From Fidelibacterota bacterium TCS52 (GTDB taxonomy: Bacteria > Fidelibacterota > Fidelibacteria > Fidelibacterales > Fidelibacteraceae), in assembly GCA_001577215.1 (NCBI GenBank), contig LSCC01000051.1:1-8324 (forward strand): 8,324 bases of DNA. The letters run 5' to 3'. Under the pieces are notes generated by a model, which was not told the origin of the DNA, made no database searches, and saw nothing but the letters and a program-made list of their open reading frames with translations. Shown here one piece after another: positions 1-6,262 of the stretch; position 1 is the stretch's first letter; each line of letters begins with the position of its first letter. Position numbers and translations under genes: made by a program.

Positions 1-25
1 TATATGGTTCAAAAAAGGAGAAAAA

Positions 26-760
26 ATGAAAAAAATACTAATTTTAATTTTATTTGCAGTTGTGTTTATAAATGCTCAAACACCGTCGGCAGAAACGATA
101 TTAAAAAAGATTGATGAAAATATGGTTTCAGAAAATCAAGTTGTCATTTCAAAAATGATAATTCATGGACGAAGAATTTCACGAACAATAAGATCAAAGT
201 CATGGTCAATTGGTGATTCGAAAAATTTCACAGAATATTTATCACCTGCTCGTGAAAAGGGTACTAAAATGTTGAAAATTGAAGACAACTTGTGGATTTA
301 TACTCCAAGCACAGATAGAATAATTAAAATTTCCGGACATATGTTGAAACAATCTATAATGGGTTCGGATCTTTCTTATGAAGATATGATGGAAAGCCAG
401 GAATTGACAGAGAGTTATGATGCAAAAGTGACAGGAAGTACAGTTGTCGATGAAGCAAATTGTTGGGTAATTGATCTCATGGGAAAAGTAGATGACCTTG
501 CATATCATAAGCGAAAAATTTGGGTGGATACAATTAAATATATTCCTTTGCGAGAAGAGTTATATGCCAAAAACGGAAAGTTGCTAAAGCGAATGGAATT
601 GAAAAATATTATTAATATCGAAGGCCGCTGGTATCCGAAAAAAATGATATTTAAAGATATGTTAAAGAGAGGAAAAGGAACAGAATTTGTTATTGATGAT
701 ATCAAATTTGATCAAGATATACCTGAATACAAATTTTCGAAAGCAGGTTTGAAAAGATGA
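26..760 (+). CDS. LolA-like periplasmic protein (outer membrane lipoprotein-sorting family)
   Basis: This 244-residue protein belongs to the LolA-like family (the PF17131 type) that is commonly encoded beside RND/MMPL-type exporters. A role in carrying lipid or lipoprotein between the membranes is inferred from the family. The N-terminus (residues 1-18, MKK, a hydrophobic run, then INA) looks like a Sec signal peptide, with cleavage probably after Ala17. The family core is clear at about residues 68-125: FTEYLSPAREKGTKML, then NLWIYTP, then MGSDLSYEDMM. The C-terminal half carries the usual beta-strand pattern, including GRWYPKKM near residue 202. The start is fixed by a strong SD (aaggag, 15-20) five bases before the ATG. 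Another frame reads YGSKKEKK and stops at TGA 27-29, overlapping this ATG as ATGA. This suggests an upstream gene in the same operon, perhaps the exporter. Classical LolA is less likely because of the SPAREKG / MGSD-SYED signature. Confidence 0.85.
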   Translation: MKKILILILFAVVFINAQTPSAETILKKIDENMVSENQVVISKMIIHGRRISRTIRSKSWSIGDSKNFTEYLSPAREKGTKMLKIEDNLWIYTPSTDRIIKISGHMLKQSIMGSDLSYEDMMESQELTESYDAKVTGSTVVDEANCWVIDLMGKVDDLAYHKRKIWVDTIKYIPLREELYAKNGKLLKRMELKNIINIEGRWYPKKMIFKDMLKRGKGTEFVIDDIKFDQDIPEYKFSKAGLKR

Positions 761-872
761 GTATTAATTGTGAATTTGATATTTGAAATTATCTGAATTG
801 ATTGCAATGAACTTCGGCTCAATATAATTAAAACAACTTTGGTTAAATAAAACCAAAAATATTTACATAAAG

Positions 873-905
873 AAAAATCCCATGTCACAATAACATGGGA
901 TTTTT
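873..905. terminator. Bidirectional intrinsic terminator
   Basis: A perfect 13-bp inverted repeat (873-885 pairs with 893-905, core CCCATGT / ACATGGG) encloses a 7-base loop, CACAATA. The stem begins with five A and ends with five T, so transcripts from either strand would form a hairpin followed by a U-tract. It lies between two convergent genes, the LolA-like gene (+, ending at 760) and thioredoxin (-, ending at 928), and can serve both. The remainder of 761-927 is AT-rich and shows no recognisable gene. Confidence 0.88.
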
Positions 906-927
906 AATTTCAGATATTTAAATATAT

Positions 928-1281
928 TTATTCTACATTTAAAATATCTTTGAATGCTTTTTTAAATGAATCTTTTGGAAGTGCTCCCTGCGCCATTTGT
1001 GGTTTACCTTCTTTGGGGCAAAATAACATTGATGGGATACTACGAATTCCAAAAGCTCCGGCAAGTTCCTGTTCCTTTTCTGTGTCGACCTTGAAGATAT
1101 TCAATTTACCTTCATATTCTTTTGAGAGTTCTTCTAAAACAGGCGCGACAATTTTGCACGGTTGACACCAGCCGGCATAGAAGTCAATTACACAAGGTAA
1201 CTCACCTTCAAATTTCCATTCTTTACTCTTTTCATAATTAAAAACCTTTTCTTGGAAGGTTTCTTTTGTCAAATGTTCCAT
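928..1281 (-). CDS. Thioredoxin (WCQPC active site)
   Basis: This 117-residue, single-domain cytoplasmic thioredoxin reduces disulfides in client proteins. The sequence shows VIDFYAGWCQPCKIVAPVL with the redox pair Cys39 and Cys42, the DTEKEQELAGAFGIRSIPS segment with the cis-proline at Pro83, and a typical C-terminal helix. The active site is WCQPC rather than the common WCGPC, and there are two extra cysteines (Cys30, Cys88). The N-terminus is about ten residues longer than E. coli thioredoxin. The start is supported by AAAGGAG seven bases before the ATG. The gene is monocistronic as far as can be seen: it ends at the shared hairpin 873-905 and is transcribed divergently from the arsR-like operon. 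That position allows co-regulation with the metal operon, but this is not shown. The thioredoxin family call is secure; a dedicated partner is unknown. Confidence 0.95.
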   Translation of the reverse strand: MEHLTKETFQEKVFNYEKSKEWKFEGELPCVIDFYAGWCQPCKIVAPVLEELSKEYEGKLNIFKVDTEKEQELAGAFGIRSIPSMLFCPKEGKPQMAQGALPKDSFKKAFKDILNVE

Positions 1282-1319
1282 TTTTTTCTCCTTTTATTCA
1301 AAATTTCAAATGAACGCGA

Positions 1320-1348
1320 AGTATAACAAATTATTATTGAATATCCAA
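1320..1348 (-). promoter_or_regulatory. Predicted sigma70-type promoter for thioredoxin
   Basis: On the minus strand, TTGGAT (complement of 1343-1348) is followed after exactly 17 bases by TATACT (complement of 1320-1325), about 40 bases before the thioredoxin ATG. The -10 box matches the consensus at five of six positions and the -35 keeps TTG. In such AT-rich DNA a chance match is possible, but the spacing and placement are right. Confidence 0.55.
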
Positions 1349-1406
1349 ATATTTTAGATATTATTTTTTATTTAAAGATGATTCAAAACCAAAATCCATA
1401 TTTTAC

Positions 1407-1435
1407 TTGACAATTTATCGATCATTTCGTAATTT
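1407..1435 (+). promoter_or_regulatory. Predicted promoter of the arsR-like operon
   Basis: A perfect -35 hexamer TTGACA (1407-1412) is followed after 17 bases by TAATTT (1430-1435), a weak -10. Transcription would start around 1442, leaving a leader of roughly 20 bases that contains the GGAGAG ribosome binding site. No other TTGACA-like box with suitable spacing was seen upstream of the operon. The weak -10 overlaps the repeats at 1412-1443, as expected of a repressor-controlled promoter. Confidence 0.5.
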
Positions 1436-1443
1436 ATCGTAAT
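1412..1443. promoter_or_regulatory. Candidate ArsR-type operator (TCG-phased repeats)
   Basis: The 9-base word AATTTATCG occurs at 1412-1420 and again at 1431-1439. TCGTAAT occurs at 1427-1433 and 1437-1443, ten bases apart. TCG steps therefore recur at about one helical turn (1418, 1427, 1437), and ATCGAT at 1417-1422 is itself palindromic. The block covers the spacer and -10 of the predicted operon promoter, the usual place for autorepression by an ArsR-family dimer. That this protein binds here is inference; the dyad symmetry is imperfect. Confidence 0.4.
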
Positions 1444-1451
1444 ATAAAAAT

Positions 1452-1457
1452 GGAGAG
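1452..1457 (+). promoter_or_regulatory. Ribosome binding site pointing to an ATC start
   Basis: GGAGAG lies five bases (AACAT) before the ATC codon at 1463, optimal spacing for initiation there. It also overlaps the out-of-frame ATG at 1450-1452, which has no SD of its own and opens a frame that stops at 1468-1470 after six codons. The site therefore supports initiation at 1463 rather than at the ATG at 1450 or the internal ATG at 1523. Confidence 0.55.
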
Positions 1458-1462
1458 AACAT

Positions 1463-1789
1463 ATCAATAATTATTTAAAAATATTCAAAGCACTGGGCGA
1501 TAAAAGTAGATTTAGAATAGTTATGATGCTGAAAATAAAGCCATTGTGTGTTTGCGAGATCAGAGAAATAATCGGTTTTTCAATGTCAACTATTTCTAAT
1601 CACTTAAAAATTCTAAGAGAAGCAGAAATTATTGCAGTTAAAAAAGAAGATAGATATATGAATTATGAATTGAATTTATCAAATGAAATTGTACAGGAAG
1701 TTTTGGGGATTTTAGAAAATTTAAAAGATGAAGAAATTCAACTTGATAAGCAAAAAGCATTAAAAACCAACAGAATTGATATTTGTTAA
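1463..1789 (+). CDS. ArsR/SmtB-family metal-responsive repressor with no canonical start codon
   Basis: This is a winged-helix repressor that would release its promoter when it binds a metal or metalloid. Read from ATC 1463 it has 108 residues, a normal family length. The conserved start of the fold, YLKIFKALGDKSRFRIVMML, lies at residues 4-23, followed by the CVC metal-binding pair (Cys29, Cys31) in LCVCEI and the recognition helix MSTISNHLKILREAEII near residues 40-57. The wing follows (VKKEDRYMNYEL), and the protein ends in a lone cysteine, Cys108. The frame is open from 1448 but has no ATG, GTG or TTG before Met21 (1523), and starting at Met21 would delete the first two helices. A SD at 1452-1457 supports ATC initiation. 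Alternatives are a one-base indel linking ATG 1450 to this frame, a point mutation from ATG, or a sequence error. It is first in the operon, 52 bases before the permease. CVC suggests As(III)/Sb(III) or a soft metal, but the ligand is not determinable. Confidence 0.82.
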   Translation: MNNYLKIFKALGDKSRFRIVMMLKIKPLCVCEIREIIGFSMSTISNHLKILREAEIIAVKKEDRYMNYELNLSNEIVQEVLGILENLKDEEIQLDKQKALKTNRIDIC

Positions 1790-1841
1790 TTTTTTTTATA
1801 ATAAGTTTAGTTATTTATAGAAATATAATAATAAGGAAATT

Positions 1842-3137
1842 ATGGATTGGAAAAATGAGTGGAAAATACTTTTACTAATGATCGGTGGATTTCTAATAGC
1901 ATTTTTTCTGCCAGTTAATTCTATTAGGTTTCAAAATGCAATTATAGAATCATTTTATATGTTGAAAGAATATGCTCAGCTTCATGTAATTTTCTGTTTA
2001 ATTCCCGCCTTTTTTATTGCAGGAGCTATTAGCGTTTTTGTTAGTCAAGCAGCAGTAATAAAATATTTAGGGGCAAAAGCCAAAAAAACTACAGCTTATG
2101 CAGTTGCTTCCGTTTCAGGAGCAATTCTTGCAGTTTGTTCATGTACGATTTTACCACTTTTCAGTGGAATTTATAAAAGAGGAGCCGGACTCGGCCCTGC
2201 AACTGCTTTTTTATATTCGGGACCAGCCATCAATGTTTTGGCAATTATCTTAACAGCCAGAGTTTTGGGATTTGAACTCGGAATTGGCAGAGCAGTCGGA
2301 GCAATAGTTTTTAGTATAATTGTCGGTTTAATAATGGCTTTCATTTTTCGCAAAGAAGAAAAAGCAAAACAACAGATGATGTTGCCTGAATCTGAGGTAA
2401 AAAGACCGCTTTGGCAAGAAGTTGTTCATTTTGGAATTATGGTTTTAATTCTGATATTTGTTAATTGGGGGAAACCATCAATTAATTTTGGATTTTTGGC
2501 TGCGATTTATAATGCAAAATGGGTAATAACTGCAGTGCTTGCTGTATCGTTTGGTATTGTTTTAAATCGTATATTTAAAATGAAATTATGGAAAATTCTA
2601 TTAACTGCAGGAACGATAATACTTGTTCATTTTTTGTCAAATGGAAATCCAATATTTACTTTTGTCACTGGAATAATTGGGCTTTCTTATTTTACAAGTA
2701 CGTCAAATGGTGAAATGGAAGATTGGTTTTCGGCAACTTGGGGATTTGCTAAACAGATTCTTCCTTTGCTATTTATTGGAATTCTAATTGCTGGTTCATT
2801 TTTAGGAAGACCCGAACACGAAGGTTTGATTCCCTCTGAATGGATTACAAAACTTGTAGGCGGGAATTCTATTTGGGCAAATCTTTTTGCTTCAATTAGT
2901 GGAGCATTTATGTATTTTGCTACACTTACAGAAGTTCCGATATTACAAGGACTCATAGGAAACGGAATGGGAAAAGGTCCTGCTCTTTCTTTACTTCTCG
3001 CCGGTCCTGCCTTATCACTTCCGAATATGTTAGTAATCCGTAGTGTAATGGGAACTAAAAGAACAATTGTTTATATTTCTACAGTGGTTGTAATGTCAAC
3101 ATTTTCAGGATTAATATTTGGAATGATTATAAATTAA
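1842..3137 (+). CDS. PF03773-type permease with CSC motif (ArsP / SO0444-like metal or metalloid exporter)
   Basis: This 431-residue inner-membrane permease of the PF03773 family includes proposed exporters of organoarsenicals (ArsP) and of copper/zinc (SO0444 type). About ten hydrophobic segments are visible, with a charged cytoplasmic stretch near residues 170-190. The family signature is SGAILAVCSCTILPLF (residues 92-107) with the CxC pair Cys99/Cys101, then GLGPATAFLYSGPAINV (116-132). A second, related copy lies at 361-395 (TEVPILQG, then GKGPALSLLLAGPALSLPN). The two copies align without gaps at an offset of 261 residues, so the protein is an internal duplication, but only the first copy has the cysteines. 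The start has AAGGAA just upstream. The gene lies between arsR and a CPKC redox protein 12 bases downstream, so it is probably the main transporter controlled by the repressor. Efflux of a thiol-reactive metal or metalloid is inferred; the substrate cannot be assigned. Confidence 0.85.
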   Translation: MDWKNEWKILLLMIGGFLIAFFLPVNSIRFQNAIIESFYMLKEYAQLHVIFCLIPAFFIAGAISVFVSQAAVIKYLGAKAKKTTAYAVASVSGAILAVCSCTILPLFSGIYKRGAGLGPATAFLYSGPAINVLAIILTARVLGFELGIGRAVGAIVFSIIVGLIMAFIFRKEEKAKQQMMLPESEVKRPLWQEVVHFGIMVLILIFVNWGKPSINFGFLAAIYNAKWVITAVLAVSFGIVLNRIFKMKLWKILLTAGTIILVHFLSNGNPIFTFVTGIIGLSYFTSTSNGEMEDWFSATWGFAKQILPLLFIGILIAGSFLGRPEHEGLIPSEWITKLVGGNSIWANLFASISGAFMYFATLTEVPILQGLIGNGMGKGPALSLLLAGPALSLPNMLVIRSVMGTKRTIVYISTVVVMSTFSGLIFGMIIN

Positions 3138-3149
3138 AAAGGAGAAAAA

Positions 3150-3386
3150 ATGGATATTAAAATTTTAGGAACAGGATGTCCAAAGTGTAAAAAATTAGAA
3201 AAAAATGTTATGCAGGCAGTTCAAGAAACTGGCACAAATGCAAATATTGAAAAAGTTACATCCGTTAACAATATTATGGAATATGGTGTAATGATGACAC
3301 CAGCATTGGTTGTTAATGAAAAAGTTGTTTCGACCGGAAAAATATTACAAATAGAAAGTATAAAAAAAATACTACAAAATAAGTAA
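3150..3386 (+). CDS. Small thioredoxin-fold redox protein (MTH895/TM0996 type)
   Basis: At 78 residues this is the minimal glutaredoxin-like thioredoxin fold often called redox-active disulfide protein 2. The start of the protein, MDIKILGTGCPKCKK, carries the redox pair Cys10/Cys13 in CPKC. The MMTPALVVNEKVVSTGK segment (48-64) holds the cis-proline at Pro51 and the following beta hairpin. There is no signal peptide or membrane segment, so it should act in the cytoplasm. A strong SD (ggag, 3141-3144) precedes the ATG. It sits 12 bases after the permease and 13 bases before the CDF gene, so the genes are probably co-transcribed. Proteins of this type often neighbour PF03773 permeases and ArsR regulators. 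A role in reducing or delivering a metal or metalloid, or in keeping the permease cysteines reduced, is plausible inference rather than established. Confidence 0.88.
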   Translation: MDIKILGTGCPKCKKLEKNVMQAVQETGTNANIEKVTSVNNIMEYGVMMTPALVVNEKVVSTGKILQIESIKKILQNK

Positions 3387-3399
3387 AAAGAAATAGAAA

Positions 3400-4308
3400 A
3401 TGGTACATAAGCACTCACATTCAACTGATAAAAATTTATCAGGTAAAAAATTACTTATTTCAATGATATTGAATTTGATAATTACGATTGCAGAGATAAT
3501 TGGTGGAATTTTTTCTAATAGTTTAGCGCTTTTATCTGATGCAATTCACAATTTAAATGACACATCTGCAATTGCAATAAGTTATTTTGCAAATAAAATG
3601 GCTCAAAGACCATCCGATCACAATAATACATTTGGATATAAAAGAACTGAAGTGTTAGCAGCATTTATTAATATTTCAATGTTGATTGTTATTGCATTCT
3701 ATTTAATTTATGAAAGCATCCAGCGGTTTTTAAACCCACAAGAAATTAATACAAATGTTATGTTACCTATTGCATTAATCGGATTGTTTGGAAATTTATT
3801 TTCCATTTTATTATTACAAAAAGACAGCAAAGAAAACATAAATATAAAAAGTGCGTTTTTGCATTTACTTTTCGATACGATAAGTTCGGTATTTGTTGTT
3901 ATAACTGCAATTATTTTAATTTATTATGATCTGCAAATTTTAGATCCAATCATTACTCTCATTATTTCCGGTTTTATTTTTTATAGTAGTTGGGGAATAT
4001 TAAAAAATACAATTACTGTTTTGATGAATGCTGTTCCAAGTAATATAAACATCAATGAAATTAAAAAAAGTATTGAAATAATTGATAATGTAAATTGTAT
4101 TCACCATATCCATGTTTGGTATATTGCAAGCAATCAAATAGAATTTAGTTGTCATACTTTATTAGAAAACATGAATGTTTTTGAAATGGACAGAGTGCGA
4201 AATGAAATTAATGATAACCTAAGAAAGTTTGGTATAACTCATACCACAATTCAGTTTGAAGGAATAAAGTGTAATGATACAAATTCAAACGACCATGGTG
4301 TAAAATGA
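3400..4308 (+). CDS. Cation diffusion facilitator (CDF) zinc-type transporter
   Basis: This 302-residue inner-membrane antiporter would export divalent metal, probably Zn(II) (also Co/Cd in some relatives), in exchange for protons. A short histidine-rich N-terminus (HKHSHS, residues 3-8) precedes six predicted membrane segments. The metal site shows as HxxxD in TM2 (His50/Asp54, in SDAIHNLND) and HxxxD in TM5 (His155/Asp159, in FLHLLFD), the pattern of zinc-type CDFs rather than manganese types. The TFGYKRTEVLAAFIN signature is at 77-91. The C-terminal cytoplasmic metal-binding domain has HHIHVW (235-240) and ITHTTIQFE (279-287). The length is normal. It is last of the four-gene operon, 13 bases after the CPKC protein; its own SD is weak, so translational coupling is likely. 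It ends 16 bases from the convergent panB stop, with no terminator visible. Whether its substrate is the same as the permease's is unknown. Confidence 0.92.
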   Translation: MVHKHSHSTDKNLSGKKLLISMILNLIITIAEIIGGIFSNSLALLSDAIHNLNDTSAIAISYFANKMAQRPSDHNNTFGYKRTEVLAAFINISMLIVIAFYLIYESIQRFLNPQEINTNVMLPIALIGLFGNLFSILLLQKDSKENINIKSAFLHLLFDTISSVFVVITAIILIYYDLQILDPIITLIISGFIFYSSWGILKNTITVLMNAVPSNININEIKKSIEIIDNVNCIHHIHVWYIASNQIEFSCHTLLENMNVFEMDRVRNEINDNLRKFGITHTTIQFEGIKCNDTNSNDHGVK

Positions 4309-4324
4309 ATGTGATTTAATAATT

Positions 4325-5140
4325 CTAAAAACTTTCGTCTTTAGATGGAAAATTATTATCTTTCACATCTTTAACATATTCTTTTATAGATTTTTTTATT
4401 TCAGTTGCGAGCTCCATATATCTTCTCGCAAATTTTGGCTTAAATTTTTCAAACATCCCAAGCATATCATAAGTAACTAATATTTGCCCATCAGTATGTT
4501 TTCCGGCTCCGATCCCGATAGTTGGAATATCTAATTTTTCAGAAATTTCTTTTGCCAACAAAGCGGGAATTTTTTCCAACACAATTGCAAAACAGCCTGC
4601 TTTTTGTAATACTATTGCATCTTTTAATAATTTTTCACCTGCTTTTTTTGATTTTCCTTGAACTTTATAACTTCCGAATTTATGAATTGATTGTGGAGTT
4701 AGACCGAGATGCCCCATCACAGGAATTCCTGCATTCACACAACGGGTAACGGAGTCAGCAATTTCTTTGCCACCTTCCATTTTAACACTTTCTGCACCAC
4801 TTTCTTTTAGGATTCTTCCGGCGTTTATTAGTGTCTCATCTGGATTAACTTCATAAGACATAAACGGCATATCAGCAACGAGCAATGAATTTTTAACACT
4901 TCTTTTAACTGCTTTTGTATGATAAATTATCTCATCAATTGTTACAGGAATTGTCGTCTCTTGTCCGGCATATACCATTCCCACGCTGTCGCCAACTAAA
5001 ATTACATCAATTTCCGATTCTTCTAAAAATCCTGCAAAAAGTGAATCATAAGCAGTTAGTGCGGTGATTTTTTCACCATGCTTTTTCATTTTTCGCAGTG
5101 TTTTTATTGTTGTTTTTTTGCCCATTTTTGATTTGCTCAT
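4325..5140 (-). CDS. panB: 3-methyl-2-oxobutanoate hydroxymethyltransferase
   Basis: PanB adds a hydroxymethyl group from 5,10-methylene-tetrahydrofolate to 2-oxoisovalerate to make ketopantoate, the first committed step of pantothenate and coenzyme A synthesis in the cytoplasm. The 271-residue sequence is a full-length TIM barrel. ITALTAYDSLFA (25-36), VILVGDSVGMVYAG (46-59), LLVADMPFMSY (86-96), VKMEGG (119-124), VMGHLGLTPQS (141-151) and IPTIGIGAG (205-213) are all present. Asp51, Asp90 and Glu122 match the Mg-binding residues, and Glu189 matches the catalytic base. Met6 is an alternative start, but neither start has a strong SD. It is the last gene of the minus-strand cluster, 32 bases after mnmA. 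No panC or panD is in the window, so the pathway genes are dispersed or lie elsewhere. Confidence 0.96.
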   Translation of the reverse strand: MSKSKMGKKTTIKTLRKMKKHGEKITALTAYDSLFAGFLEESEIDVILVGDSVGMVYAGQETTIPVTIDEIIYHTKAVKRSVKNSLLVADMPFMSYEVNPDETLINAGRILKESGAESVKMEGGKEIADSVTRCVNAGIPVMGHLGLTPQSIHKFGSYKVQGKSKKAGEKLLKDAIVLQKAGCFAIVLEKIPALLAKEISEKLDIPTIGIGAGKHTDGQILVTYDMLGMFEKFKPKFARRYMELATEIKKSIKEYVKDVKDNNFPSKDESF

Positions 5141-5172
5141 AAATTATTCACTTATTAAAATATCAATTAATA

Positions 5173-6261
5173 TTATGAAATATTATTGACATTGTCAATG
5201 ATTCCTCCACCTAATAAAATTTTGTCATCGTAAAAAACAGCGGATTGACCGGGTGTTACAGCTTTTGCAGGAGTAAGAAATTTTACCAATATTTTTGATT
5301 TATCTTGTTGAAAAAGTTTAGCTTTTATTCCGACATGTCTGTATCGAATTTTTATTGTAACAATTGTTTTATTTTCAATATTCGGAACAGACACAAAATT
5401 TACATTTTTTAAAATACATTCATTTGATAGTAATTTTTCTTTTTCAGCTAAAATTACTTCGTTCTTTTCAGGAATAATTTCCTTAACAAAAATTCTGTGC
5501 CCTACTGCAATATTTAGCCCTCGTCTTTGACCAATAGTAAAATTATAATAGCCGGTGTGATAACCTAATATTTTCCCATCTTCATTAATGAAGCTTCCTT
5601 TTTGGATCTTATTTATTTTTCCTTTGTAATTTTCATTTAGAAAGTGCCGGTAATCATTATTTGGAATAAAACAGATGTCCTGACTTTCAGGTCTTCCTGA
5701 ATTGAATAGATTTATCTTTTCAGCTATTTCTTTTACTTCTTTTTTTTGAAAATTTCCAAGTGGAAAAATTGTTCGAGATAATTCTTTTTGGGTTAATTTC
5801 CACAAAAAATATGATTGATCTTTTTTTTTGTCATTTGCTTTATGAATTTCAAAACGATTTGTAATTTCATTGAAAATATTTTTACAATAATGTCCTGTTG
5901 CAAAATATTTAATTTTTCTTTTATCCAATTCGTTAAGAATTAAATTCCACTTTATTATTTTGTTACATAAAATACAAGGATTGGGAGTATTACCAAGCAA
6001 ATATTCGTTGGCAAAATTATCTTTTATCATTTTTTTAAATATTTCGCGGCCATCGATAATAACATGCTCAATGTTAAATTTTTCACAAACTTTTTTGGCT
6101 TTTTTTACTACATCATTTTTTTTACTTTTATCATTTAATAATTTTAGTGTAAAACCAATTGGATCAAATCCATTTTGTCGAAGAATATGTATTGCAACAG
6201 AACTGTCAATTCCACCACTTAAAGCAACACCAATTTTTTTATTGTTTTCTATTTTTATCAT
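5173..6261 (-). CDS. mnmA: tRNA-specific 2-thiouridylase
   Basis: MnmA activates U34 of Lys, Glu and Gln tRNAs with ATP and inserts sulfur to form 2-thiouridine. From ATG 6261 it has 362 residues, the usual size. The PP-loop SGGIDSS is at 15-21 (GVALSGGIDSSVA), followed by NTPNPCILCN (91-100), YFATGHY (119-125), DQSYFLW (148-154) and ESQDICFIP (192-200). IGQRRGLNIAVGHR (243-256) leads into the C-terminal beta-barrel. The catalytic cysteines are Cys99 (in LCNK) and Cys197 (in QDICF). Where E. coli has Asp99, this protein has Cys96, a substitution I recall in other bacterial MnmA proteins. The frame extends to a TTG at 6282, but that would overlap mntP by 20 bases. ATG 6261 begins one base after the mntP stop, typical of translational coupling, so I chose it. 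Confidence 0.95.
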   Translation of the reverse strand: MIKIENNKKIGVALSGGIDSSVAIHILRQNGFDPIGFTLKLLNDKSKKNDVVKKAKKVCEKFNIEHVIIDGREIFKKMIKDNFANEYLLGNTPNPCILCNKIIKWNLILNELDKRKIKYFATGHYCKNIFNEITNRFEIHKANDKKKDQSYFLWKLTQKELSRTIFPLGNFQKKEVKEIAEKINLFNSGRPESQDICFIPNNDYRHFLNENYKGKINKIQKGSFINEDGKILGYHTGYYNFTIGQRRGLNIAVGHRIFVKEIIPEKNEVILAEKEKLLSNECILKNVNFVSVPNIENKTIVTIKIRYRHVGIKAKLFQQDKSKILVKFLTPAKAVTPGQSAVFYDDKILLGGGIIDNVNNIS

Positions 6262-6262
6262 A

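Noticed and set aside
242..508. Open frames antisense to the LolA-like, permease, CDF, panB and mnmA genes
   Set aside because: They lie opposite well-supported genes, have low-complexity translations and no conserved motifs, and follow from the codon bias of the real genes.
757..786. Nine-codon frame (MSINCEFDI) overlapping the LolA-like stop as ATGA
   Set aside because: It is very short and matches nothing I recognise. It may be the remnant of a following gene, but nothing in 787-872 supports that.
1523..1789. ArsR-like gene starting at ATG 1523 (88 residues)
   Set aside because: This would remove the conserved first helices (KALGDKSRFRIV) that are encoded intact just upstream, and there is no SD before 1523.
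1790..1841. T-run after the arsR stop as a terminator
   Set aside because: There is no GC-rich inverted repeat before the T-run, and the permease is expected to be co-transcribed with the repressor.
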